DNA of 11,990 nucleotides from Syntrophomonadaceae bacterium (GCA_003561325.1 PWWY01000217.1:1-11990); one strand, 5' to 3'; positions 1 to 8,026 are shown, numbered from the stretch's first letter. Notes: generated by a model not told the origin, from the sequence alone. Made by a program: numbers and translations.

Positions 1-15
1 TATCTCCCGGGCAGG

Positions 16-51
16 TTGCAGCACCCGGTCAATTTGCAGCACCCGGTCAAT
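16..51. repeat. 18-bp tandem direct repeat upstream of rnjA promoter
   Basis: Two perfect, directly abutting copies of TTGCAGCACCCGGTCAAT (16-33 and 34-51). The repeat ends five bases before the proposed -35 box of rnjA. It could be a duplicated operator or activator site, or a simple slippage duplication; the sequence alone does not decide this. Confidence 0.85.
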
Positions 52-55
52 TAAT

Positions 56-84
56 TTGCGCTTTCCGTGGATATGCTTTATAAT
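56..84 (+). promoter_or_regulatory. Sigma-A-type promoter for rnjA
   Basis: A perfect TATAAT -10 box (79-84) lies 17 bases after TTGCGC (56-61), which matches three of six consensus -35 positions. Transcription would start near 91, giving a leader of about 44 bases. The -35 is weak, so the adjacent tandem repeat may matter for activity. This is a consensus match only. Confidence 0.6.
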
Positions 85-115
85 AAGATCAATCTAAACC
101 GGAAAATAATCAAAG

Positions 116-136
116 AAAGAGGTGTTATTTTTTTTT
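116..136 (+). promoter_or_regulatory. rnjA ribosome binding site with T9 spacer
   Basis: The Shine-Dalgarno sequence AAAGAGGTG (116-124) is followed by a nine-T tract (128-136) that runs into the TTG start codon at 135. The gap from the end of the SD to the start is 10 bases. It decides the start because no in-frame ATG or GTG exists until codon 29, which lies inside the conserved domain. Length changes in the T tract would alter SD-to-start spacing. Confidence 0.6.
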
Positions 137-1820
137 GCGGCCCAAAGGAAAAAATAAAGAGAAGCAGAAGAAACTGTCCATCATTCCCCTGGGAGGCATT
201 GGGGAGATCGGGAAGAACATGTTTGTCGTGCACTACCAGCAGGAGATTATCATCCTGGATGCCGGCTTGATGTTCCCGGAAGAAGAAATGCTCGGAGTCG
301 ATATCGTCATCCCGGATATTTCCTACGTGCTCGAGCACAAGGATAAAGTCAAAGCGATTATCCTTTCCCACGGCCATGAAGATCACATTGGCGCGCTGCC
401 CTTTATCCTGCCTCGTTTAAACGTGCCCGTCTATGGGACGAAACTAACCCTGGGTTTGCTGCGCTACAAGCTGGAGGAGAAAGGGATCCTGGGAGAGGTC
501 GACCTTCATGAAATCGGGGCGGGTCAAGAGCTGCAGATCGGCTCTTTCCAGGTGAATTTTTTTGTCACCAACCACAGCATTCCCAACTCGGTAGGGATGA
601 TCGTCAAAACACCCGTGGGAAATATCGTCTACACCAGCGATTTCAAATTTGACCATACACCGGTCAGCGGGGAAATTATGGATTTCTACCAGCTGGCAGA
701 AATCGGCAGGGAGGGGGGGCTGGTCGCCCTTTCCGACAGCACAAACGCGGGGCGCCCGGGCTATACCCACTCCGAGAAAGAAGTCGGGCAGACCTTGAAC
801 GAAATCTTCCATACCGCGGAAGGAAGGGGGATCATCGTCACCTTTGCCTCCAACATCGACCGGATCCAGCAGATCGTGCATGCAGCTGCTAATAGCGGCC
901 GCAAGCTGGCCATCGACGGCTGGAGCATGGTCAACAACGTGGAAATCGCCAGGGAACTGGGTTTCCTTTCTATCCCGCCGAAAACCTTGATCGACATCGA
1001 AGATATCAAAAAAGTGCCCGGACATCAAACTGCCCTGTTGACCACGGGAACACAGGGTGAACCCATGTCTGCTTTGACACGCCTGGCTAACGGCAACCAC
1101 CGCAAATTTGAGATTCGCCCCGGGGATACTGTTGTGATGGCGGCCTCTCCCATCCCCGGCAACGAAAAACTGGTTTCCCGGACCATCGATAACCTCTACC
1201 GCCGGGGCGCGAAAGTGATCCATGAAGTCCAGTCCGGCGTGCACGTCTCGGGGCACGGGAGTCGCGAAGACCTCAAGATGATGCTAAACCTGCTCCGTCC
1301 CCAGTACTTGATCCCCGTGCACGGCGAATACCGTCACCTGGTTCATCACGGGAAAATTGCTGAAGAGGTCGGCATGGACAAAGAGAACATTTTTATCGTG
1401 GAAAACGGTAATGTGATCGAATTTACTCCTTCCCAGGCCCGGGTATTGCCCTCAATCCAGTCAGGCTACGTGTTCGTGGACGGGCTCGGTGTTGGTGATG
1501 TAGGCAACGTGGTGCTGCGGGACCGGCAGGTGCTCTCCAAGGACGGCATTTTTATCGTCGTGGTGACCATCGACACGGAGGCCATGAAGGTCGTCTCCGG
1601 TCCAGATATTGTTTCCCGGGGATTTGTCTACGTGAAAGAGTCTGAAGAACTACTGGAAGAGGCCAAGGAGCAGGTCATCAGCGCCCTGGAGGGTCTCATG
1701 CGCAAAAATATCAGCGACTGGTCCACGATCAAAAATAACCTGCGGGACTCCGTGAACAAACTACTCTGGGAAAAGACCGGGCGAAAACCCATGATTTTGC
1801 CCATCATCATGGAAGTATAA
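135..1820 (+). CDS. rnjA: Ribonuclease J (metallo-beta-lactamase/beta-CASP RNase)
   Basis: This 561-residue protein is a full-length RNase J, a cytoplasmic zinc-dependent nuclease with 5'-to-3' exonuclease and endonuclease activity used in mRNA decay and RNA maturation. The metallo-beta-lactamase core starts at about residue 14 with the typical SIIPLGGIGEIGKN. The metal-binding set is intact: HGHEDH at 79-84 (H79, H81, D83, H84), H147 in TNHSIPNS, D169 in YTSDF and H396 in PVHGEYRH. The beta-CASP signature HVSGHGS is at 370-376, and a C-terminal domain of about 110 residues follows. The start is TTG, behind AAAGAGGTG. It has its own promoter and no clear terminator, so read-through into ftsK 226 bases downstream is possible. 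Assignment to J1 rather than J2 is inferred from the single copy in view. Confidence 0.97.
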   Translation: MRPKGKNKEKQKKLSIIPLGGIGEIGKNMFVVHYQQEIIILDAGLMFPEEEMLGVDIVIPDISYVLEHKDKVKAIILSHGHEDHIGALPFILPRLNVPVYGTKLTLGLLRYKLEEKGILGEVDLHEIGAGQELQIGSFQVNFFVTNHSIPNSVGMIVKTPVGNIVYTSDFKFDHTPVSGEIMDFYQLAEIGREGGLVALSDSTNAGRPGYTHSEKEVGQTLNEIFHTAEGRGIIVTFASNIDRIQQIVHAAANSGRKLAIDGWSMVNNVEIARELGFLSIPPKTLIDIEDIKKVPGHQTALLTTGTQGEPMSALTRLANGNHRKFEIRPGDTVVMAASPIPGNEKLVSRTIDNLYRRGAKVIHEVQSGVHVSGHGSREDLKMMLNLLRPQYLIPVHGEYRHLVHHGKIAEEVGMDKENIFIVENGNVIEFTPSQARVLPSIQSGYVFVDGLGVGDVGNVVLRDRQVLSKDGIFIVVVTIDTEAMKVVSGPDIVSRGFVYVKESEELLEEAKEQVISALEGLMRKNISDWSTIKNNLRDSVNKLLWEKTGRKPMILPIIMEV

Positions 1821-1857
1821 GTTTATCTCTCCCGGAAAATGAGAAGGAAAAATCTGA

Positions 1858-2022
1858 TATATCAAGAACATTAGCTATGATAGCAGTAATACAAGGTTTG
1901 CCTTTCCCCTGGCGACCCGGTCGAACATTCAAGTCCAGGCGTGGCGCCTCGAAGCGGTGTGCTTGACTTGCGATCCTTTTTACGGTACCGGGAAGCAGGC
2001 GCTGGCAAAGATGGAGGAGTAA
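1858..2022 (+). other. rnjA-ftsK gap with an open frame lacking a usual start
   Basis: The 226 bases between rnjA and ftsK hold no convincing gene. One frame is open for 54 codons from after a TGA at 1855 to a TAA at 2020-2022. It has no ATG; the only GTG (1957) would give 21 residues, starting VCLTCDPFYGTGKQALAKME. The segment from about 1900 to 2020 is GC-rich like the genes around it, unlike the A-rich stretch just after rnjA. It may be the tail of a decayed gene. Many Clostridia carry tepA (a ClpP-like protease) at this position, but I see no resemblance to it. Confidence that this is a gene or remnant is low. Confidence 0.2.
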
Positions 2023-2046
2023 CCTACCGGAGGGAGCAGTTCCAGG

Positions 2047-4434
2047 ATGGCTTCCAGGCGCACCACCAAGAAAACCAGGAAATATAAACAAGATCTCTAC
2101 ATGGAGCAGCAGATCAAAGCTATCGTGGTCATGGGCGTTTCTGCATTCCTCTTTGCCGGTTTAAAGTTGACCGAGCAAACCGGCCTGATCGGATCCCTGC
2201 TGGACCTGATCTTTCGTTTCCTGCTGGGTGACGCCGCCATCCTTCTGCCTTTTTTTCTCGTTCTCGCTTCCGCTGCCTATCTATGGCCCCGCAAGATTAA
2301 AAACATGGGCAAGCGCCTGCTGGGCCTGACCATGATCTTCCTCTTGATCACCATGATCCTGCACCTGAGGGCAGCCATGCCGGAGGTCGAAGGGCTTACC
2401 GGTACCGGGCCGTATGCCCAGATGCTCCTTTTAGGGCTGGGCGGGGCGGGTGGAGGGCTGGTTGGCGCCCTTTTATTCAGCAGTTTCTACTTTCTTTTCC
2501 GCGACGTGGGCAGCTACATCGTGGCCGTCGTGCTGGCGCTGGTCGCATTCTTAATGATCACCAACCGCTCCATGGCCCAGTTCTTGACCGCGGGGCTGGA
2601 TGCGGCGAAATTCCTCTCCCAAAAACTGGGCGCGCTCATCCAGGGCTTGTCAACCCACCGTGTCACGAAACGGAGGGCTAAAACCCCGACCCGCGTGGCG
2701 CTGGATCACGAACCCCTGGAAATAACCGTCCAGGCGGAAGAAATCTTGCCCCCGTACCGGGGGAGAGAGCGGCCGGAGAAACCCCGGGAAAATAATCACC
2801 TCCATCCGCAGCAGCAGCAGATTGCCCCCCCGGCTCACAGCGGAGCTGCAACACCGGAAAGTACGGCCCGGGAGAAAGGGGCAGTACCCCGGGGCGCCAC
2901 GGCCCCGGAAGAGGAGAACAACGGTGCCTCCTCCGCGCAACTGGAGCAGCTGACCGCGGCGAGCGCCTCTTTCCATGCCTATGAACCCCCGCCCCTGGAG
3001 TTGCTCACCCGGGTGCACCGCCTGCGGGACCAGCAGCAGCACAAGATCACCCAGGAAAGAGCCAAGGCCCTGGAAGCAACCTTTGCCAGCTTTGGCGTCA
3101 AGGTCAAGATCAAAGAAGTGCAATCCGGCCCTGCCGTGACCCGCTTCGAGATCCAGCCGGAAACCGGGGTCAAGGTCAGTAAAATCCTGAGCTTGAGCGA
3201 TGACCTTGCTTTGAACCTGGCTGCTTCCGATGTGCGGATTGAAGCGCCCATTCCCGGTAAACAGGCTATCGGTATCGAGGTGCCCAACAAGATCGTTTCC
3301 CTGGTTTACCTCCGGGAGGTTTTGGAGAACTCCGATTTTTACAACTTTTCTTCGCCCCTGGTGGCGGGCCTGGGCAAGGACATCACCGGGGTTCCCGTCT
3401 TCGCCGACCTGCTCAAGATGCCCCACCTCTTGATTGCCGGCTCGACGGGTTCAGGGAAGAGCGTGTGCATCAATGCCATTATCTGCAGCATTTTGCTCCG
3501 GGCGCACCCCGGGGATATCAAATTTTTGATGATCGATCCGAAAGTGGTCGAATTGAACGTCTACAACGGCATACCCCATCTCATCTCGCCGGTGATCACC
3601 CAGCCGAAGAAAGCCTCCCTGGCTTTGAAAAGCATGACGAAAGAAATGGAGCGGCGCTACGCCCTCTTTGCCCAGGAAGGCGTGCGCGACATCTTAAAAT
3701 ACAATGAGCTGATCAGGAATAACGGGGACAAGAATAACGGGGATGTAGAAGGGAACCCCCTGCCCTTTATTATCGTCTTAATTGATGAACTGGCGGACTT
3801 GATGATGGTGGCCCCTGCCGAAGTCGAAGACTCCATCGTGCGGCTTTCCCAGATGTCCAGGGCCGCGGGGATCCACCTGGTGATCGCTACCCAGCGTCCC
3901 TCCGTCGATGTGATTACCGGGCTGATCAAGGCAAACATTACCTCCAGGATCGCCTTTGCGGTCTCTTCAGCCACGGATTCCAGGACGATCCTCGACCTGG
4001 GCGGTGCGGAAAAACTCCTGGGGCGGGGGGATATGCTCTACTACCCGGTGGGTTCCAGTAAGCCCCAACGGATCCAGGGGGCCTTTCTCAGTGAGCAGGA
4101 CATTTTTAAAGTGGTCGAGTATATTAAGCAGCAGCAGGGTCCGGTGGTGGAGCAGTCCTTCTTCGCCGAAGAAGACAGGGAAGAGCTGGCCCCCAGGGAA
4201 GAACTGGATCCACTGCTCCCCGAAGTGGTGGAGCTGGTCCTGCTCTCCGGCCAGGCCTCCATCTCCTTGATCCAGAGGAGATTCCGCGTGGGCTACACCC
4301 GGGCAGCGCGCTTGATGGATGACATGGAGAGGCTGGGCATCGCGGGTCCCTACGAAGGGAGTAAACCCCGCCAGGTCCTGGTTACCCAGGAGCGGGCCAC
4401 GGAGATCATCAAAGAAAAATTTGACGGGGTTTAA
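2047..4434 (+). CDS. ftsK: FtsK/SpoIIIE-family DNA translocase
   Basis: A 795-residue membrane-anchored DNA pump that moves chromosomal DNA across the division or sporulation septum. The N-terminus has four to five hydrophobic segments (about 24-42, 53-80, 91-108, 124-150, 154-172). A Pro/Gln/Glu-rich linker follows (about 205-300), then the RecA-like motor. Walker A is GSTGSGKS (465-472), Walker B ends in LIDELADL (578-585), and IATQRPSVDVITG lies at 613-625. A winged-helix gamma domain, which reads orienting DNA sequences, occupies about 722-795 and contains SLIQRRFRVGYTRAARLMDD. The ATG is preceded by GGAGGGAG (2029-2036) at 10 bases. Length is normal for SpoIIIE. The sequence does not separate a vegetative FtsK/SftA role from a sporulation SpoIIIE role; four or more N-terminal membrane segments fit SpoIIIE. 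Confidence 0.96.
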   Translation: MASRRTTKKTRKYKQDLYMEQQIKAIVVMGVSAFLFAGLKLTEQTGLIGSLLDLIFRFLLGDAAILLPFFLVLASAAYLWPRKIKNMGKRLLGLTMIFLLITMILHLRAAMPEVEGLTGTGPYAQMLLLGLGGAGGGLVGALLFSSFYFLFRDVGSYIVAVVLALVAFLMITNRSMAQFLTAGLDAAKFLSQKLGALIQGLSTHRVTKRRAKTPTRVALDHEPLEITVQAEEILPPYRGRERPEKPRENNHLHPQQQQIAPPAHSGAATPESTAREKGAVPRGATAPEEENNGASSAQLEQLTAASASFHAYEPPPLELLTRVHRLRDQQQHKITQERAKALEATFASFGVKVKIKEVQSGPAVTRFEIQPETGVKVSKILSLSDDLALNLAASDVRIEAPIPGKQAIGIEVPNKIVSLVYLREVLENSDFYNFSSPLVAGLGKDITGVPVFADLLKMPHLLIAGSTGSGKSVCINAIICSILLRAHPGDIKFLMIDPKVVELNVYNGIPHLISPVITQPKKASLALKSMTKEMERRYALFAQEGVRDILKYNELIRNNGDKNNGDVEGNPLPFIIVLIDELADLMMVAPAEVEDSIVRLSQMSRAAGIHLVIATQRPSVDVITGLIKANITSRIAFAVSSATDSRTILDLGGAEKLLGRGDMLYYPVGSSKPQRIQGAFLSEQDIFKVVEYIKQQQGPVVEQSFFAEEDREELAPREELDPLLPEVVELVLLSGQASISLIQRRFRVGYTRAARLMDDMERLGIAGPYEGSKPRQVLVTQERATEIIKEKFDGV

Positions 4435-4503
4435 GCTTTCCGTTAAGCTGGAGATAACCAGATCCTTGGCTCGGGTTTGTTTTGGCAGGAAGGGGGGAGT
4501 ATC

Positions 4504-5346
4504 TTGAAAGAAATCGGGCAATTGTTGCGAGAAGCGCGGGAACAAAAGGGCATAAGCCTGGAGGAAGTCAGTGAAACGACGAAAATCCAGCCAAGATACC
4601 TGAAGTCCCTGGAAGAAGGAGATTTCACCCCCTTTGCCGGCAAGGTCTATGCCAGGGGGGCGTTGAAAAATTATGCGGAAGCCATCGGCATGGATCCCCA
4701 GGAGGTGATCCACCTTTACCATGAAGCAATGAAGCAGGTCGAGGTGGTCAACGACAAGAAAAAACAGCCGGGGGCCGGGGCCGAGGAGGCAAAACCCCGC
4801 TTTGTCAGCAAAGAGAAAAAACCGTTTCCCATGGTTGCCTTTAGTTGGCTTTTGCTGCTGTTTTTCATCGCTGCCGGCAGTATCTGGTATCTTTACCAGC
4901 AGGACGCCGATCCCGACCGTGCGGTTCCTTATAACAATGAATTCATCGGCAACGATGACCCGGAACCTCCCGCTGATCCCGATCGGAACGCGATAGGGGA
5001 TCCGAACGAGGAGGAAAATGGGCGTCCCGATGTGGAACCTCCCGCAGAAGAACTGGTCCTGGTTTCCCGAAATGACGGGGAACATCTCTATACGCTGCTT
5101 CACGCAGAAGAGAAAGAAATCCGCTTTGAGTTCACGGCCCGCTGCTGGGTGCAGGTGATCCAGGATGGCCGGAATGTCCAGGAGAAGAATTTTAACCCCG
5201 GGGAAACCTTCCGCCTGGGCGATGGAGAAGAGACCCGGATCCGCCTGGGCTTCCCGTCGGGGGCGCGCATCTTCGTCAACGGGATGGAAGTGGATAGCAT
5301 AAGGAACCTGGCTTCTCCCGTCTACGTCGTGGTCACAAAGGATTGA
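4504..5346 (+). CDS. rodZ: RodZ-like membrane protein with N-terminal HTH
   Basis: A 280-residue bitopic protein of the RodZ/YmfM type, which links the MreB cytoskeleton to cell-wall synthesis. It has an HTH_25/Cro-like helix-turn-helix at about 2-70 (LLREAREQKGISLEEVSE, then YLKSLEEGDF), a Lys-rich stretch, one membrane helix at about 108-131 and an acidic, Pro-rich linker at 134-182. A C-terminal beta-rich domain resembling DUF4115 (about 205-275) contains CWVQVIQDGRNV and GARIFVNG. I start it at TTG 4504 because AGGAAGG (4487-4493) lies 10 bases before and the family begins at this point; a TTG at 4477 adds nine unconserved residues. It lies 69 bases after ftsK and is probably co-transcribed. 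The fold is clear; the link to MreB is family knowledge, and a regulatory role is possible. Confidence 0.85.
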   Translation: MKEIGQLLREAREQKGISLEEVSETTKIQPRYLKSLEEGDFTPFAGKVYARGALKNYAEAIGMDPQEVIHLYHEAMKQVEVVNDKKKQPGAGAEEAKPRFVSKEKKPFPMVAFSWLLLLFFIAAGSIWYLYQQDADPDRAVPYNNEFIGNDDPEPPADPDRNAIGDPNEEENGRPDVEPPAEELVLVSRNDGEHLYTLLHAEEKEIRFEFTARCWVQVIQDGRNVQEKNFNPGETFRLGDGEETRIRLGFPSGARIFVNGMEVDSIRNLASPVYVVVTKD

Positions 5347-5415
5347 TCCCCGGGCACGTTAGCTCACCAGTATTTTTTATGACGGCAAACAAATTTCGTC
5401 GGGTTTCGCCGCCGT

Positions 5416-5450
5416 TTCCCTGCTTGCTCTCAGCGCGCATCGGATTTGCC
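5416..5450 (+). repeat. Solo copy of dispersed repeat arm upstream of rimO
   Basis: Thirty-five bases starting TTCCCTGC and ending CATCGGATTTGCC closely match 11728-11763 downstream of spoVS. They share the first 8 bases, the last 13 bases and the CTCAGCG core, with one gap. They also match, more loosely, the reverse complement of 11877-11908. Here the arm stands alone: I see no partner arm or central hairpin nearby. It lies in the 122-base gap between the rodZ-like gene and rimO and ends two bases before the proposed rimO ribosome binding site. Confidence 0.65.
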
Positions 5451-5468
5451 TGAAAGGATTTTGGCTGC

Positions 5469-6809
5469 TTGCCTATGCATACATTTAGCTTCATCTCCCT
5501 TGGATGTGCAAAAAATCGTGTTGATGCAGAGATGGTGATCGGCGAGCTGACCCACCGCGGACTGCAGCTGGTCGCGGAAGAAAAGGACGCGCCGCTGGTG
5601 ATCATAAATACCTGTGCATTTTTGCAGGAAGCGCGGCAGGAAGCCCTGGATACGGTGAGGCACTTCATCGAGGCCAAGAAGTCCGGGCAGCGCCGCCTCC
5701 AGCACGTGGTTGTGATGGGCTGCCTGGCCCAGTATGTGAAAAACTTTGGCCTGGAGCCGGGGGTGCTGCAAGAGGTTGACGCCACGGTTTCCCTGGATGA
5801 AGCCCACCAGATCCCGGAACGAATCGGGTCCTTGCTGGGCCTGACCTGGAAAGGAAACCCCTCCAACCCGGCGGCCTCTCCGCATCGCCGCTTTTTAACA
5901 ACCTCGCCCCACAGCGTGAATATCAAGATCACCGATGGCTGCGAGAACTTCTGCTCCTACTGCTTGATTCCCACCATTCGAGGCCCGCTGAAAAGCAAGG
6001 CGATGGAGGAGGTTGTCGCGGAAGTCCAGGCGGTGGAGAGACTCGGCGCCAAAGAAATCAACCTGATCGGGCAGGATATTTCTTTGTACGGGGTCGATCG
6101 CTACGGAAAACCTGCACTGCTGCAGCTGCTGCAGCAGCTGGTCACTTCTATCTCCAGCGTGTCCTGGATCCGGCTGCTGTATGTTCATCCCGCCCGCGTT
6201 GACCGCCAGTTGGTGGAATTCATGGCCCGCGAGCCCCTGCTCTGCAAGTACCTGGATCTGCCCATCCAGCATGTGAATACCCGACTGCTCAACCGCATGG
6301 GCCGCAAGACGACCCGTGAGGACTTGATCCAGGTCTATGAACTGCTGCGGACCGGGGTTCCCGGCATCGCCCTGCGAACCACGGTCATGACGGGCTATCC
6401 CGGGGAAAGCGAAGCCGCCTTCCAGGAGTTGCTGGAATTTTTGCGCGCGTATCCCTTTGAGAGGCTGGGCAGCTTTGCGTACTCTCCAGAAGCAGGCACC
6501 CGGGCCTATGCCAGCCCCGGGCGGGTTCCCCCGGAGATCGCCGGGGCGCGCCAGCGGATGGTGATGGAACAGCAAAAAGCCATCTCCCGGAAACGAAACC
6601 GGTCCCTGCTGGGAGCCCGGACCCCGGCCCTGATTGAATCCTACAATCCCGGGAAAAGAAAGGCGTACGGGAGAATCTATGCGCAGGCCCCGGAGGTAGA
6701 CGGCAAGATCATCATCCCGGGGCCCAGGAGCCTGCGCCCCGGGATGATGATGCCCGTACGTATTACAGGTGTGGGAAGCTACGATTTCATGGGGGAACGT
6801 CTGCAATGA
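5469..6809 (+). CDS. rimO: Ribosomal protein S12 methylthiotransferase RimO
   Basis: A 446-residue radical-SAM enzyme with two iron-sulphur clusters that methylthiolates a conserved aspartate of ribosomal protein S12. The N-terminal UPF0004 domain carries C13, C49 and C85; its opening FISLGCAKNRVDAE is the RimO version of this motif, which separates it from MiaB and MtaB. The radical-SAM motif CENFCSYC gives C158, C162 and C165. A TRAM domain that binds the target occupies about 378-443. Start choice is uncertain: TTG 5469 has AAAGGA (5453-5458) at 10 bases, while ATG 5475 would be 16 bases away and give 444 residues. The stop overlaps the pgsA start as ATGA, which suggests translational coupling. 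All key residues are present. Confidence 0.96.
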   Translation: MPMHTFSFISLGCAKNRVDAEMVIGELTHRGLQLVAEEKDAPLVIINTCAFLQEARQEALDTVRHFIEAKKSGQRRLQHVVVMGCLAQYVKNFGLEPGVLQEVDATVSLDEAHQIPERIGSLLGLTWKGNPSNPAASPHRRFLTTSPHSVNIKITDGCENFCSYCLIPTIRGPLKSKAMEEVVAEVQAVERLGAKEINLIGQDISLYGVDRYGKPALLQLLQQLVTSISSVSWIRLLYVHPARVDRQLVEFMAREPLLCKYLDLPIQHVNTRLLNRMGRKTTREDLIQVYELLRTGVPGIALRTTVMTGYPGESEAAFQELLEFLRAYPFERLGSFAYSPEAGTRAYASPGRVPPEIAGARQRMVMEQQKAISRKRNRSLLGARTPALIESYNPGKRKAYGRIYAQAPEVDGKIIIPGPRSLRPGMMMPVRITGVGSYDFMGERLQ

Positions 6810-7393
6810 ACCTGGCCAATAAAATCACCCTGTTACGCATCATTTTGGTTCCCGTGTTCATGATCTTCTTGCTGGTCCGCGTGATCCCGCACGGGGAAGT
6901 ATGGGCCGCGACGGTTTTTATCTTTGCGGCCATTACCGACAGCCTGGATGGGTATGTTGCCCGGAAGAACAAGGATGTCACGCGCCTGGGCAAACTGATC
7001 GATCCCCTGGCAGACAAACTCTTGATTACGGCGGCCATGATCTCCCTGGTGGCCCTGGGCACCTTGAGCCCCTGGGTAGCCTTTCTGATCATCGGCAGGG
7101 AATTTGCCGTCACCGGGCTGCGGTTGATCGCTGCCGTGGAGGGCGTGATGATTTCGGCGAACAACTGGGGCAAGGCTAAAACCATTGCCCAGATCGTTAT
7201 GATCGTAGCCATTATCCTGGAAATGGCCTTAAAATCAGGGATCTATCCCAGTGCCGGTTGGCTGCAGTGGCTGATCGATTTTTACCCGGCTTCTCTCATC
7301 GCCTCTGCGTCCTTACTGGCAGCCGTGGTCTTAACGGTCTATTCGGGGTTTTATTATTTTTATCAAAACAAACATTTGATCAAACTCCGGTAG
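6806..7393 (+). CDS. pgsA: CDP-diacylglycerol-glycerol-3-phosphate 3-phosphatidyltransferase
   Basis: A 195-residue integral membrane enzyme that makes phosphatidylglycerol phosphate from CDP-diacylglycerol and glycerol-3-phosphate, the committed step to phosphatidylglycerol and cardiolipin. The CDP-alcohol phosphotransferase motif D-x2-DG-x2-AR-x8-G-x3-D-x3-D is complete: D45, D48, G49, A52, R53, G62, D66 and D70. Hydrophobic segments lie at about 7-26, 33-45, 72-110 (two), 125-145 and 163-184. ATG 6806 overlaps the rimO stop by four bases, and GGGGGAA lies upstream inside rimO. Length is normal. The opening NLANKITLLRIILVPVFM and the context favour PgsA over other CDP-alcohol enzymes such as cardiolipin or phosphatidylserine synthase. 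Confidence 0.95.
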   Translation: MNLANKITLLRIILVPVFMIFLLVRVIPHGEVWAATVFIFAAITDSLDGYVARKNKDVTRLGKLIDPLADKLLITAAMISLVALGTLSPWVAFLIIGREFAVTGLRLIAAVEGVMISANNWGKAKTIAQIVMIVAIILEMALKSGIYPSAGWLQWLIDFYPASLIASASLLAAVVLTVYSGFYYFYQNKHLIKLR

Positions 7394-7415
7394 CAGGCGC
7401 AGCCGGGATTGCCGG

Positions 7416-7432
7416 AAAGGAGCGATAATTTG
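7416..7432 (+). promoter_or_regulatory. Ribosome binding site fixing the thpR start
   Basis: AAAGGAG (7416-7422) lies 7 bases before a TTG at 7430. A longer reading from TTG 7409 would place this Shine-Dalgarno inside the coding region and add seven residues before the conserved RAFFAVNL. The spacing and family N-terminus both support 7430. Confidence 0.75.
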
Positions 7433-7975
7433 AGGGCTTTTTTTGCCGTGAACCTGGAGCCCAGGGTTGTTGAAGAGATCCGGGAGATTCAAAACCGTTT
7501 TCGACACCTGGAGGGCATCCGGTGGGTGCACCCGGAAAGAATGCACATCACCCTGACATTTTTGGGAGAAATAGAGCAAGACCGGGTAGATCAGTTGTTC
7601 CGGGCTTTGGCGGAACCGGCCCGTGAAGTGGCGGCTTTTTCTCTTTCATTCCGAGGCGCCGGTGTTTTTCCCAGCCTGAAAAACCCCCGCGTTCTCTGGT
7701 TGGGCGTGGATGAGGGAAGAGAAGAACTGCGCCAGATTAATTCGCTGATCCAGGAGGCGCTGTCCTACAAGGAAAGGGATCGACGCTTTAGCCCCCATGT
7801 AACCCTGGGGCGCCGCAAGAAAAACGCCGACCTGCACCTGGACGCCGGGCTGCTGTCCGACGAGATTTTCTGCCCGAGCAACCAGCGGGTTGACCGCTTC
7901 CACTTGATGAAAAGCACCCTACACCCCGCCGGACCGATTTATGAACCCCTCCAGGAATTTTTCTTAAAATCATAA
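7430..7975 (+). CDS. thpR: RNA 2',3'-cyclic phosphodiesterase (2'-5' RNA ligase family)
   Basis: A 181-residue protein of the two-histidine phosphoesterase (LigT/ThpR) family, which opens 2',3'-cyclic phosphates at RNA ends to 2'-phosphates and can join some tRNA halves in vitro. Both catalytic HxTx motifs are present: H39-I-T41 in MHITLTFLG and H123-V-T125 in PHVTLGRR, about 84 residues apart as usual. The N-terminus RAFFAVNLEP is typical. The start is TTG 7430. It lies 36 bases after pgsA, so probably in the same transcript, and 104 bases before recA. The physiological substrate is unknown for most bacterial members. Its position fits an RNA end-processing role alongside RNase J and RNase Y, but that link is only inferred. 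Confidence 0.92.
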   Translation: MRAFFAVNLEPRVVEEIREIQNRFRHLEGIRWVHPERMHITLTFLGEIEQDRVDQLFRALAEPAREVAAFSLSFRGAGVFPSLKNPRVLWLGVDEGREELRQINSLIQEALSYKERDRRFSPHVTLGRRKKNADLHLDAGLLSDEIFCPSNQRVDRFHLMKSTLHPAGPIYEPLQEFFLKS

Positions 7976-7981
7976 AAAATC

Positions 7982-8010
7982 TTGCAGGATTTGTACGGGT
8001 TATCGAGAAT
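7982..8010 (+). promoter_or_regulatory. Candidate recA promoter
   Basis: TTGCAG (7982-7987) and GAGAAT (8005-8010) are 17 bases apart and match three and four of six consensus positions. The alternative pair TTGTAC (7991-7996) and TTAGAT (8013-8018) is weaker. The choice is supported by the LexA box lying just downstream of the predicted start near 8017, where bound repressor would block transcription. Confidence 0.4.
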
Positions 8011-8026
8011 ACTTAGATCAAGAAAG

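Noticed and set aside
444..1256. 270-codon - strand frame inside rnjA, with similar long frames inside ftsK (2650-3426), rimO (5895-6806), recA (8164-9078) and rny (9739-10476)
   Set aside because: All are opposite clear conserved genes and show the His/Asp/Pro-rich composition typical of antisense frames of GC-rich coding DNA.
1963..1991. TTGACT upstream of ftsK as a promoter
   Set aside because: At 17-base spacing the -10 would be TACCGG, and no better -10 is at an acceptable distance.
4432..4455. AAGCTT...AAGCT short inverted repeat after ftsK as a terminator
   Set aside because: Only 5 bp of weak stem with no T run; read-through into the rodZ-like gene is more likely.
5384..5415. ACGGC/GCCGT inverted repeat and an ACAAATTTCGTCGGG stretch as more of the repeat element before rimO
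   Set aside because: The stem is short and bulged, and the order of blocks does not match the element at 11728-11908; probably chance.
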